From Kiritimatiellales bacterium (lineage in GTDB: Bacteria > Verrucomicrobiota > Kiritimatiellia > Kiritimatiellales > Pontiellaceae): a stretch of DNA of 10,422 nucleotides. Positions 1 through 7,020 of this stretch are shown one piece after another. Made by a program: the position numbers and the translations under genes. The stretch is from NCBI GenBank assembly GCA_030588285.1, contig JAUUYK010000018.1, forward strand, positions 1 to 10,422. Direction: 5' to 3'. Below the pieces are notes generated by a model that saw only the letters and a list, made by a program, of their open reading frames with translations, made no database searches and had not been told where the DNA came from. Position 1 is the stretch's first letter. Each line of letters starts with the position of its first letter.

Positions 1-473
1 ATTACGCCATCGGCAATTTTAATTTCGGTTTCGATGCGTGCGCAAAAGGTTGCAATATCGGCGGCAGGCAGGTGTAGATATTCCTCGCGATCAACGCGCA
101 CAACTTGCTGGCGTTCGGCCACGATACGGGTTTTTACGCAGGATGGGTGGATATCGTTTTCAATGAGAGCATCGAGGGTAACGCCGGCGGCGGTGAGCTG
201 TTTTTTGAGTTCTTCGCCGACGGCATCTTGGCCGATGATTCCCGCCATGGAAGCTTTGCCGTTTAGTGCGAGTAGATTTGACGCTACGTTGCATGCGCCG
301 CCGGGCATCGATTTTTCGTGTGATACCTTAACCACTGGAACGGGAGCTTCGGGGGAAATGCGTGAGACGCTTCCATAGACAAAGCGATCCATCATGAGAT
401 CGCCAACCACCAAAATTCGTTTGGCTCCTGCTTGGCTTAAGATTTCTTTTGCTCGTTCAACGCTAATTTTCAT
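1..473 (-). CDS. hldE: D-glycero-beta-D-manno-heptose-7-phosphate kinase (HldE/RfaE1 kinase domain), 3' end outside window
   Basis: This is a PfkB/ribokinase-family sugar kinase that phosphorylates D-glycero-beta-D-manno-heptose 7-phosphate at C1 in the cytoplasm, a step toward ADP-heptose for the lipopolysaccharide inner core. My translation of the complement gives 157 residues from the ATG at 473-471, open to the left edge. An Rossmann-like start (ILVVGDLMMDRFVYG, about residues 20-34) is followed by SRISPEAPVPVVKV, a signature of the RfaE kinase family, and by GGACNVASN, the sugar-binding glycine segment. The C-terminal ATP-binding half lies outside, so I cannot tell a kinase-only protein (HldA/RfaE1 type) from the bifunctional HldE with a nucleotidyltransferase domain. 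Its start codon lies inside the 3' end of the DUF3108 gene (11-nt overlap, ATGAAAATTAG), which suggests translational coupling as the last visible gene of a minus-strand operon. Confidence 0.92.
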   Translation of the reverse strand, partial: MKISVERAKEILSQAGAKRILVVGDLMMDRFVYGSVSRISPEAPVPVVKVSHEKSMPGGACNVASNLLALNGKASMAGIIGQDAVGEELKKQLTAAGVTLDALIENDIHPSCVKTRIVAERQQVVRVDREEYLHLPAADIATFCARIETEIKIADGV

Positions 474-1248
474 CTAACTCCTTTTTCACCCAAATATCGT
501 TACCCGGGCCGGTTACGCTTTGTAGTTTTACGGTAATTTTTCCGACGGGAACTTGTGCTTTAATACAGGTGATCATTCGCCGTTTTTGTTGTGAAATCCA
601 AAACATGATTTTCCCCTTTCGCAGAAATAGTCCGTCGAATTCTGCAAGGGGTTCAAGTTTTACGCATCCGATTTTGCCATAATCAGAAAGTTTTACTCGG
701 CCCTTCTTTTTGATTTCAATATCCATTTCGTAAAGCTGTCCGCCGGAAAATAGTGTGTGAGTTGTTGCTTCAATATCGGCCATTTTTTCATTTCGCATGG
801 CGAAGAGGAAGGTGATGATTTCGCGGGTTTGATCGGCGATTTCGACGTGATTGGTGGTGTTGGCATTTCGATCAATAAATTGTGCGGTATGGTTAATGTG
901 ATCAAAATGGGTCTGCTGGCTGGTGTGGATGTTGCCTTCATTTAGTTCAAGATCTAGCCGAAGGGGCAGGGCGGTCTTGGGGTCGATAATCACCTCTTTG
1001 GTATCGTCGACATTGTAGACTTTTGCAAACGCCTTATAACTTTTTGAAACCACCTGAATGCGAATTAGATTTCGGCCATTTTCGGTAAACTCTTCTGTGG
1101 TGGTGCGCGACCATGCCAACGGAACGCCCATCCACGACACTTTATATTCCGAAACTTCCCCCGGAAAAAAACAGGAGCTGTAGTCTTCCGCAATCGCTGG
1201 AGAGAGCAGGAGAAGAAAGAGGGCTAAACTGGTGAATCGTTTTTTCAT
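463..1248 (-). CDS. Secreted DUF3108 domain protein
   Basis: This 261-residue exported protein is of unknown biochemical function. A clear Sec signal peptide covers residues 1-20 (MKKRF, then a leucine-rich core, then SPAIA before EDYSS), predicting cleavage after Ala20 and a periplasmic or outer-membrane-associated product. The mature part begins FFPGEVSEYKVSWMGVPLAW, the typical DUF3108 opening (a gly-glu-x-leu/ser-x-tyr strand followed by a short hydrophobic strand), and continues as alternating beta-strand-like segments with ...DDTKEVIIDPKTALPLRLD and a GGQLYEMDI stretch, as expected for this all-beta family. No catalytic residues are recognisable. It starts 7 nt after the dCMP deaminase stop with no good Shine-Dalgarno, and its end overlaps the heptose kinase start. 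That position suggests, without proving, an envelope role. Family assignment is from remembered sequence pattern. Confidence 0.8.
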   Translation of the reverse strand: MKKRFTSLALFLLLLSPAIAEDYSSCFFPGEVSEYKVSWMGVPLAWSRTTTEEFTENGRNLIRIQVVSKSYKAFAKVYNVDDTKEVIIDPKTALPLRLDLELNEGNIHTSQQTHFDHINHTAQFIDRNANTTNHVEIADQTREIITFLFAMRNEKMADIEATTHTLFSGGQLYEMDIEIKKKGRVKLSDYGKIGCVKLEPLAEFDGLFLRKGKIMFWISQQKRRMITCIKAQVPVGKITVKLQSVTGPGNDIWVKKELDEN

Positions 1249-1255
1249 GATAAAT

Positions 1256-1723
1256 TTAGGCGCGTTTAAATTGGCGGCAGGCCACGCCGGCTTTTTTAAA
1301 TAATTCGCGGGCTTGTTCAGAAAAGTGATATTCGGTTTCGTAGACCACCTCTTTAATTCCGGCGTTGATCAGCATTTTTGCACACATCAGACACGGACTG
1401 AGGGTGCAGTAGAGCACGCCATCGCGTACGCTAATGCCGTGATAGGCCGCTTGCACAATGGCATTTTCTTCGGCATGTGCGCAGATGCATTCGCCGAGGT
1501 TTGATCCCGATGGCGCATCGGATGCGCAACGCGGGCACCCCCCATCAAAGCAATTTTCAATGCCCCGAGGCGTGCCGTTGTAGCCGGTTGAGATAATTTG
1601 CCGATCGCGAACAATCAATGCCGCGACTTTACGTCGGCAGCAATTTCCACGTTTAGAAACCACGTGGGCAATGTCCATAAAATATTCGTCCCAGTCTGGG
1701 CGCTTAGTTTGTTCTTGATTCAT
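1256..1723 (-). CDS. Deoxycytidylate (dCMP) deaminase, ComEB-like
   Basis: This zinc-dependent cytidine-deaminase-fold enzyme converts dCMP to dUMP, feeding thymidylate synthesis in the cytoplasm. At 155 residues its length is normal for the family. The catalytic zinc site is complete: HAE at residues 83-85 (His83 ligand, Glu85 proton shuttle) and PCLMC at 110-114 (Cys111 and Cys114 ligands). The dCMP-deaminase-specific N-terminal block is present: CRRKVAALIV (29-38), then GYNGTPRGIENC (47-58), which shapes the nucleotide pocket. Extra cysteines lie between the two blocks (Cys58, 63, 66, 79, 81); related enzymes can bind a second structural zinc there, but that is inference here. It sits 21 nt downstream of the metalloenzyme gene and 7 nt upstream of the DUF3108 gene, so it is probably co-transcribed. 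No strong ribosome-binding site precedes the ATG. Riboflavin deaminase or tRNA adenosine deaminase are less likely given the GYNGTPxG block. Confidence 0.93.
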   Translation of the reverse strand: MNQEQTKRPDWDEYFMDIAHVVSKRGNCCRRKVAALIVRDRQIISTGYNGTPRGIENCFDGGCPRCASDAPSGSNLGECICAHAEENAIVQAAYHGISVRDGVLYCTLSPCLMCAKMLINAGIKEVVYETEYHFSEQARELFKKAGVACRQFKRA

Positions 1724-1744
1724 TAGAAAAATGTATCGGTTTGC

Positions 1745-2605
1745 TTAGGCCTCGTAAAGGCGAAGGATACTCGGGGTGATATCGGAAAGGTTTTCTGCGG
1801 AGCAAAATGTTTCGGCCTTGGTGCCAAGGGCGACGAGCGGGACGGGGTTTATGGTGTGTCGTTTGGTGGAGTTGTCTTCAATGTTACCATGGTCGCTACA
1901 CAGTAAAAACAGGCGGTTATTCCTTTCTGAAAAGGGAATAACGGCAGAAATGAAACGTTCTAATGTTTCCAAGCATTGGGAAACCAGTTCGGGGTCGTTG
2001 GCATGGCCCGCGCGGTCGGTTAGGAAATATTCAAAGAGGGTGAAATTATTTTCCTCGGCCACCGCAAGCAGGTGCTCGGCGGCCGTTTCTGGGTCGATTA
2101 ATTCGCCGGTATAGCCGCGCGTGTGCATTGTCCAACGGGTAATATCATGATTAACCGCTTTGCCTGCAAGCAGCTCCTCTTGTCCTCGAACGGCGCCGAG
2201 GGCTTTTAGCGACATCACGGTGGTAACCGACTGCCGGCGCAACGGAATGGTGTGCGGATCATCGATCCAATACGAATTGGCAAAGGTGCAGCGTTGGCCA
2301 AGGTGCTGTAATTTTAAAAATAGATTTTCCTGTTCGATCAACTGTTTCAGCGAAGGCGGAGGGAATCCCTCAATATGTCGCCCCATAATTTTTGGTGCAT
2401 TTATTCCGGTTAATAACGTCGCTTGTCCGGTGGCACTTTGTGGTAGGCCCTCCACTCCAAGACCGGCATCGATCGGCGTGGCTTCGGCAATGAGTTTCTT
2501 TAGGGTTGGAAAGCGCGCGTTGAGCAATGGATTACGTTGAGGATCGACGGAACCAATGCCGAGTCCGTCTACGAAAACAAATATGATCTTTAGTTCGTGG
2601 TTCAT
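1745..2605 (-). CDS. Alkaline-phosphatase-superfamily metalloenzyme of unknown substrate
   Basis: This 286-residue cytoplasmic protein (no signal peptide) belongs to the iPGM/phosphopentomutase branch of the alkaline phosphatase superfamily. The superfamily metal site appears complete: FVDGLGIGS (Asp13), a candidate nucleophile in QSATGQATLLTG (Thr59, or a neighbouring hydroxyl), TDRAGH (Asp197, His201), CSDHGN (Asp238, His239) and RHTINPVP (His250). It is too short to carry the full phosphotransferase cap of GpmI (about 510 residues or more) and lacks the NSEVGH serine motif of that enzyme. It also lacks the phosphopentomutase nucleophile motif. Similar proteins are widespread and usually annotated only as metalloenzyme-domain or phosphoglycerate-mutase-like, so I give no gene symbol or substrate. 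It is the first visible gene of the minus-strand run and is divergent from queG with 42 bp between the start codons. Its own ribosome-binding site is weak. Confidence 0.85.
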   Translation of the reverse strand: MNHELKIIFVFVDGLGIGSVDPQRNPLLNARFPTLKKLIAEATPIDAGLGVEGLPQSATGQATLLTGINAPKIMGRHIEGFPPPSLKQLIEQENLFLKLQHLGQRCTFANSYWIDDPHTIPLRRQSVTTVMSLKALGAVRGQEELLAGKAVNHDITRWTMHTRGYTGELIDPETAAEHLLAVAEENNFTLFEYFLTDRAGHANDPELVSQCLETLERFISAVIPFSERNNRLFLLCSDHGNIEDNSTKRHTINPVPLVALGTKAETFCSAENLSDITPSILRLYEA

Positions 2606-2647
2606 CTGTAGGACTATTTGCTAACGGTTTTTGGCGAGTGGAGCAAA

Positions 2648-3673
2648 ATGAATTTAAATAACTTTAACGAATGGCTAGGCGAAACGGCGCAGGAAATCGG
2701 CGCGCATTCGGCGGCGTGTATTCGATTGAACAATCCTCTGCTGCGCCAGCGCATTGCGGAAAATAGTGCGTTGGTCGCCGATTGGTTGAAGGCGGGACTG
2801 CATGGCGAGATGGACTATCTCGAACGGATGTTCGCCGAAAAATCCGCCCCGTGGGAAACCTTTTCATTTGCTAAATCGGCGATTGTGCTTTCGTTCACGA
2901 ATCAGTGGGGCGATCCCACGGCCACACATCCATTTCCTTCCCCTGAAAAAGATGCGTTGCTGGGCTATATTTCGGCCTACGCAAAGGAGCAGGATTATCA
3001 TACGAATGGGCAGGCGATGCTGGCCAAGCTAGGGGCGTGGTTGGGGGAGGGGATTGAGGCCGAGGCGGCGGTGGATACCAAGGCCGTTTATGAACGCCTT
3101 TTTGCGACGGTCGGTGGATTGGGTGTGGTGGGCGCCAACGATTTGCTACGCGTGCCTGGGCGCACCAATGTTCGTGTTTTTATCGGCGTTCTTTTTGTGG
3201 GAGCCGAATTGCCGGAGGTCATCCACGCGCCGAAAATGCCGTTTGGGTGCAACGACTGTCAGGCTTGCATTAAAAATTGCCCGACCGAGGCCATTGAATT
3301 CGAAAAGCCGATCGACGCGCGTAAATGCATTAGCTATCTCACGATTGAAAAACGGAGTGTATTAAATAGGGCTGAGGGCGGAATGATCGCCGATTGGTTG
3401 TTTGGATGCGACGACTGCTCTGTCGTCTGCCCGCCGCGCGATAAAGTGGATACGCGTATTCCGGTCGATCTTGAGTGGCTACTTAAAACCTCCGCCGGTG
3501 AACTTCGCCGATTAATCAAAGGCAATGCCGCGGCCTACGCTGGAGTAACGCAACTGCGAAAAAATGCAGTGATCATCTTAAAGAAAAATCCGTCTCCCGC
3601 AGCGAAAAAACTACTGGAATGGGTCGCAGAAAATACGGGAAGCGCGCTTATTCGAGAGCAACTGTTGGTGTAG
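2648..3673 (+). CDS. queG: Epoxyqueuosine reductase QueG
   Basis: QueG reduces epoxyqueuosine to queuosine at the tRNA wobble position, the last step of queuosine synthesis, using cobalamin and two [4Fe-4S] clusters. From the ATG at 2648 it is 341 residues. The N-terminal part carries the family block LKAGLHGEMDYLER and a DYH segment. Asp143 in AVDTKAVYER matches the position of the conserved catalytic-pocket acid, and GGLGVVGANDLL follows. Eight cluster cysteines are visible: Cys201, 204, 207 and 211 (CNDCQACIKNCPTEAI), Cys227 in KCISYLTIE, and Cys254, 257 and 261 (FGCDDCSVVCPP). The C-terminal helical tail (LRKNAVIILKKNPSPAAKKL) fits the HEAT-like end of the family. An in-frame TTG at 2618 would add 10 residues, but the ATG at 2648 has GGAG just upstream (2640-2643) and matches family starts. 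It is followed 42 nt later by yciH. No other queuosine genes are in view. Confidence 0.95.
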   Translation: MNLNNFNEWLGETAQEIGAHSAACIRLNNPLLRQRIAENSALVADWLKAGLHGEMDYLERMFAEKSAPWETFSFAKSAIVLSFTNQWGDPTATHPFPSPEKDALLGYISAYAKEQDYHTNGQAMLAKLGAWLGEGIEAEAAVDTKAVYERLFATVGGLGVVGANDLLRVPGRTNVRVFIGVLFVGAELPEVIHAPKMPFGCNDCQACIKNCPTEAIEFEKPIDARKCISYLTIEKRSVLNRAEGGMIADWLFGCDDCSVVCPPRDKVDTRIPVDLEWLLKTSAGELRRLIKGNAAAYAGVTQLRKNAVIILKKNPSPAAKKLLEWVAENTGSALIREQLLV

Positions 3674-3715
3674 AAAGCTTTTCGGCTAAAAAAAATATAA
3701 CAAAGGGAAATAAGA

Positions 3716-4045
3716 ATGAATGGTTTCGACGATTTAGATATTGTGTTTTCAACGAATAAAGGGCGGATAGAACCCAAAAAAAAGGCGCCGATAATGGCCA
3801 AGGGCGATGGAGTGGTCCGGGTCGGCCGCGAAACCAAAGGCCGCAAAGGGAAGGGGATGACGGTCATCACGGGGGTTCCACTGCATCCCGAAGGGCTTAA
3901 GGAGTTGGCGAAAAAACTTAAACAAAAATGCGGGACGGGCGGCACCCTCAAGGGGCAAACCATCGAGATCCAGGGCGATCACCGAAATCTCTTGGTGACT
4001 GAGCTTCAAGCACTTGGCTATACCGTTAAAAAATCGGGAGGCTAA
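3716..4045 (+). CDS. yciH: SUI1/eIF1-like translation factor YciH
   Basis: This 109-residue bacterial homologue of eukaryotic initiation factor eIF1 is expected to bind the small ribosomal subunit and influence initiation fidelity, although its bacterial role is not fully settled. The SUI1 domain spans roughly residues 35-107, with the basic GRKGKGMTVITGVPL strand-loop, LKKLAKKLKQ-type helix region (ELAKKLKQKCGTGGTLKG) and the IEIQGDHRNLLVTELQALGY ending typical of YciH. The first 30 or so residues form a variable acidic-to-basic extension (DDLDIVFSTNKG) seen in many YciH proteins. AAGGGA at 3703-3708 lies 7 nt before the ATG and supports this start. It follows queG by 42 nt in the same direction, so it may share its transcript. 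An A-rich run separates the two genes but I see no stable hairpin there. Confidence 0.93.
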   Translation: MNGFDDLDIVFSTNKGRIEPKKKAPIMAKGDGVVRVGRETKGRKGKGMTVITGVPLHPEGLKELAKKLKQKCGTGGTLKGQTIEIQGDHRNLLVTELQALGYTVKKSGG

Positions 4046-4132
4046 ATTATTTAAGGTCTGAAAAAAGGATCGTTAAACAAGGAGTTTGTAAGAGGTTAAA
4101 TGGCGAAATTTTTCTAACTGTTTGAAATCCGG

Positions 4133-4163
4133 TTGACGGGCTTGACCGAACCCGAATTCTAAG
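4133..4163 (+). promoter_or_regulatory. Possible sigma-70-type promoter of the purF-like gene
   Basis: The 171-bp gap between yciH and the purF-like gene (4046-4216) contains TTGACG at 4133-4138, a near-perfect -35 hexamer, and a weak -10 candidate TCTAAG at 4158-4163 (19-bp spacer), or TTCTAA one base earlier. A second TTGAC follows at 4142-4146, so the element is a 9-bp-spaced direct repeat. This is a consensus match only; spacing and -10 quality are poor. I see no purine-riboswitch-like core in the gap. Confidence 0.3.
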
Positions 4164-4203
4164 GCACGGTGCGCTCTTTCTAACAAAACCTAAACATAAC
4201 CCG

Positions 4204-4210
4204 AGGAAGG
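4204..4210 (+). promoter_or_regulatory. Ribosome binding site of the purF-like gene
   Basis: AGGAAGG lies 6 nt before the ATG at 4217. It decides between this start and an out-of-frame ATG at 4212-4214 within the same TATGTTATG run. The chosen start also places the catalytic cysteine at residue 9, as expected for a short propeptide. Confidence 0.7.
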
Positions 4211-4216
4211 TATGTT

Positions 4217-6112
4217 ATGAGCGATTGGATCGGCCACGAGTGCGGTATTGCAGCAATTCGGCTTCTTAAGCCATTGGACTTTTATATCGAAAAATACGGC
4301 ACTCCGATGTATGCCGTGAATAAGCTCTCCATGCTGATGGAAAAGCAGCATAACCGCGGGCAGGACGGTGCAGGTGCCGCCAGCATCAAGCTCGATATGC
4401 CCCCCGGTGTTCCCTACATTGCCCGAACCCGCTCCGCCGACAAAAATCCGATCATGCAGGTGCGTAATCGGATGGTAAAATCGTTTGTCGATGCGCGCGA
4501 AAAAAACCCAAAATCCTATGAAGATGGCGCGTGGGTGAAAGACAACGTTCTGTTTGCTGGCGAACTCTTGTTGGGCCATTTGCGCTACGGCACTCACGGT
4601 GCGGCCGGCGAAACATTTTGCCATCCATTCCTGCGTCAGAATAACTGGATGACCCGCAATTTGGTGATCGCCGGAAACTTTAACCTCACGAACAACAACG
4701 AGCTATTCGATATGCTCGTTGAACTCGGCCAGCATCCCCGCAATAAAACCGATACCGTGATGGTGCTTGAAAAAATCGGTCATTTCCTTGATGAAGCCAA
4801 TGATTTCCTCTTTCGTAAATACCGAAAAGAAGGGCTGAATCGCCTAGAAATTACCAATCGGATTATCCAGGAATTAGATATTTGCCGGGTGCTCAAAAAA
4901 GCAACGCGCTCGTTTGATGGGGGCTATGTTATGGCCGGAATGATCGGCCACGGGGATCTGTTTGTATTGCGCGACCCCAACGGAATTCGCCCCGCCTTTT
5001 ACTACCAAGACGACGAAATTGTGGCCATCGCCTCGGAACGTCCGCAGATTCAGACGGCGCTAAATGTGCCGATCGGAAGCGTGAAAGAAATTGATCCCGG
5101 CCACGCTTTATTGGTTAAACGAACGGGCGAAGTTTCGATGAATAAAATCAACGAACCGGGTGCGCCGTTGCAATGCTCTTTTGAACGCATCTATTTCTCT
5201 CGTGGCACGGATAAAGACATTTATAAAGAGCGCAAAGAATTGGGCCGTTCGTTGGTGCATCGTGTACTTAAACGGGTGAACTACGATTTAGAAAATACCG
5301 TATTTTCATATATCCCAATCACCGCTGAAACCGCCTTTTTTGGGTTGGTCGAAGGTGTGAAAGAGGTTGTTGCTGAAAAGACAAAAACCCAACTGCTCAA
5401 CGAACCTAACCTCACTGCAGCGTTGATTGATAAGTTACTTTCCGTTCAACCCCGTGTTGAAAAATTGATGACTAAAGACGCGAAGTTGCGCACCTTTATC
5501 ACCGCCGATGCTGATCGCGAAGATTTAGTGGCACAAGTCTATGATACGACCTACGGCATTATTAAACCGACGGACACCTTGGTTGTGCTCGACGACTCCA
5601 TTGTTCGCGGAACAACCCTGCGCACCAGTATTCTTCGAATTCTCGACCGATTAGGCATGAAAAAAATTATTGTTGTTTCCTCGGCTCCGCAAATTCGGTT
5701 CCCCGATTGCTACGGCATTGATATGTCGAAAATGAAAGATTTCATTGCTTTCGAGGCTGCTGTGGAATTGGTGCGTGATGCCGGCAACGAAGCGTTGCTG
5801 CAGGAAATTTATGAAGCGTGTAAGGCCGATGAACATGTGGCGCGCGCGCAGGCCAAAAATCAGGTCACCCGACTTTTTGATCCGTTCACCCCCGCTCAGA
5901 TTTCGACCAAGATTGCCGAGATTCTAACCCCGAAAGAGATGAACGCCGAGGTGGAGATTATCTATCAGAGCATTGGCGGGTTGCACGAAGCCTGCCCAGG
6001 GCATAAAGGCGACTGGTACTTTACCGGAAACTATCCTACGCCCGGCGGCCACCGTGTCGCCAACCGCTCTTTCATCAACTACATCGAGAAGAGCAACGCC
6101 CGAGCGTATTAG
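4217..6112 (+). CDS. purF: Amidophosphoribosyltransferase, long PurF-like class
   Basis: PurF catalyses the first committed step of purine synthesis, making 5-phosphoribosylamine from PRPP and glutamine. The 631-residue protein has an N-terminal class II glutaminase domain: HECGIAAIR places the nucleophile at Cys9 after an eight-residue propeptide, followed by KQHNRGQDGAG, GHLRYGTHG and IAGNFNLTNN, the regions that bind glutamine. The C-terminal type I phosphoribosyltransferase domain has the PRPP motif VVLDDSIVRGTT at 456-467, with Asp459 and Asp460. RDPNGIRPAF and IASERP link the domains. It is over 100 residues longer than the usual 470-520. The extra sequence lies after the HNRGQDGAG block, in the inter-domain region and at the C terminus (QSIGGLHEACPGHKGDWYF), and resembles the long class I associate with Bacteroidetes. 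It could be a paralogue beside a canonical PurF elsewhere. It stands alone, without other pur genes, and converges on rluA with a 14-bp gap. Confidence 0.88.
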   Translation: MSDWIGHECGIAAIRLLKPLDFYIEKYGTPMYAVNKLSMLMEKQHNRGQDGAGAASIKLDMPPGVPYIARTRSADKNPIMQVRNRMVKSFVDAREKNPKSYEDGAWVKDNVLFAGELLLGHLRYGTHGAAGETFCHPFLRQNNWMTRNLVIAGNFNLTNNNELFDMLVELGQHPRNKTDTVMVLEKIGHFLDEANDFLFRKYRKEGLNRLEITNRIIQELDICRVLKKATRSFDGGYVMAGMIGHGDLFVLRDPNGIRPAFYYQDDEIVAIASERPQIQTALNVPIGSVKEIDPGHALLVKRTGEVSMNKINEPGAPLQCSFERIYFSRGTDKDIYKERKELGRSLVHRVLKRVNYDLENTVFSYIPITAETAFFGLVEGVKEVVAEKTKTQLLNEPNLTAALIDKLLSVQPRVEKLMTKDAKLRTFITADADREDLVAQVYDTTYGIIKPTDTLVVLDDSIVRGTTLRTSILRILDRLGMKKIIVVSSAPQIRFPDCYGIDMSKMKDFIAFEAAVELVRDAGNEALLQEIYEACKADEHVARAQAKNQVTRLFDPFTPAQISTKIAEILTPKEMNAEVEIIYQSIGGLHEACPGHKGDWYFTGNYPTPGGHRVANRSFINYIEKSNARAY

Positions 6113-6126
6113 TTTTTAATGAGCTG

Positions 6127-6957
6127 TTATCTCAACTTAAGCTGTGCGAGACATTTTTTGAAATCACCGGGCAGGGGCGCGGTGGCACGAATGGCTTCTT
6201 TGGTTTTTGGGTGTGGGAAAATTAGACGATAGGCGTGCAGCATTTGGCGCGGTTGTTCCAGCGAAAGTTCTTGGCCGGTTCCGGCATATTTTTTGTCGCC
6301 CAAAACCGGATGCCGTTTGGTGGCTAAATGTTTACGAATTTGGTGGGTGCGCCCGGTTTCGATACGCAACTCCAAATAGCTGGCCTGTTTATTTGAATCG
6401 AGCGAGTTCACAAGCGTGGTCGACATGTAGCCTTTGATATCGGTGCGAATCTCTTTCCAGATGCTCGGGAATTTTCCGATGGTAATGGCGCGGTAGATTT
6501 TCATGATGGAGCGCCCGCGAAACATTGGAATGGCTAAGTCTTTGGCCGCTTCATTTTTAGCAAAAATCACGCAGCCAGAGGTTTCTTTGTCGAGCCGATG
6601 TACGGCGCAGAGATTTGGATTTTTGAATTGTTTTTGCAGGAGCGCTTCAACGCTGTTGTCGGCGGCATTGGTCACCATATAGGGCGGTTTGTTGACGATG
6701 AGGTAGTCCTCATCCTGCCAGAGCACGGGAATGGTTTTTGGCGTGGATTTTTTCTTCCCTTCGATCAGGATTTCGATGACATCGTCTTCCTTCACTTCGT
6801 GTTTTCGAATCCAGATTCGTTTGCCGTTTACCAGCACGAGTTTGGAGTCGATGGCGGCCTGCGCCTGTTTTTTAGAAATGTTGAGTTGTTCGGCGATGAG
6901 GACAAACAGTCGTTTGCCTTCGTCTTTATATTTTACGATAAAATTTTCTGTTTTCAT
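6127..6957 (-). CDS. RluA-family RNA pseudouridine synthase
   Basis: This enzyme isomerises specific uridines in rRNA or tRNA to pseudouridine; the target position cannot be read from sequence alone. From the ATG at 6957 it is 276 residues. An S4-like RNA-binding domain occupies about residues 14-65 (RLFVLIAEQLNISKKQAQAA, then LVLVNGKRI). The catalytic domain follows, with YLIVNKPPYMV, the catalytic Asp123 in HRLDKETSG, the GRTHQIRKHL block and HPVLGDKKY. These blocks are diagnostic for the RluA/RluC/RluD group. The frame stays open upstream to a TTG at 7011, but AGGA at 6969-6966 sits 8 nt before the ATG at 6957, and the extra 18 residues do not look like the family, so I chose the shorter form. 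It lies 63 nt downstream of the spermidine-synthase-like gene on the same strand. Confidence 0.93.
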   Translation of the reverse strand: MKTENFIVKYKDEGKRLFVLIAEQLNISKKQAQAAIDSKLVLVNGKRIWIRKHEVKEDDVIEILIEGKKKSTPKTIPVLWQDEDYLIVNKPPYMVTNAADNSVEALLQKQFKNPNLCAVHRLDKETSGCVIFAKNEAAKDLAIPMFRGRSIMKIYRAITIGKFPSIWKEIRTDIKGYMSTTLVNSLDSNKQASYLELRIETGRTHQIRKHLATKRHPVLGDKKYAGTGQELSLEQPRQMLHAYRLIFPHPKTKEAIRATAPLPGDFKKCLAQLKLR

Positions 6958-6965
6958 AAGGGGGA

Positions 6966-6969
6966 TCCT
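6966..6969 (-). promoter_or_regulatory. Ribosome binding site deciding the rluA-like start
   Basis: On the complement AGGA stands 8 nt before the ATG at 6957. It favours this start over the TTG at 7011 and over the two in-frame ATGs at 6987 and 6984. Confidence 0.6.
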
Positions 6970-7020
6970 AAATTTGCGATGCATCATGTTTCTAATGAGT
7001 GAAGAATACAAGAGAGGGGA

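Noticed and set aside
34..378. A 114-codon open frame on the plus strand
   Set aside because: It is antisense to the heptose kinase gene, whose conserved motifs are clear on the minus strand. Its Ser/Arg/Thr-rich product has no family features.
3674..3715. Terminator between queG and yciH
   Set aside because: There is an A-rich run but no inverted repeat before it, so read-through is more likely.
3535..3963. A 142-codon minus-strand open frame spanning the queG-yciH junction
   Set aside because: It is antisense to the ends of two recognised genes and its product (Ser/Pro/Phe-rich) looks like a shadow translation.
4046..4216. Purine riboswitch upstream of the purF-like gene
   Set aside because: I found no conserved core resembling the purine aptamer and no convincing paired helices in the 171 bp.
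6113..6126. Possible bidirectional terminator between the convergent purF-like and rluA-like genes
   Set aside because: The 14-bp gap and its flanks show only a weak GAG/CTC pairing and a short T run; no stable GC-rich stem is visible.
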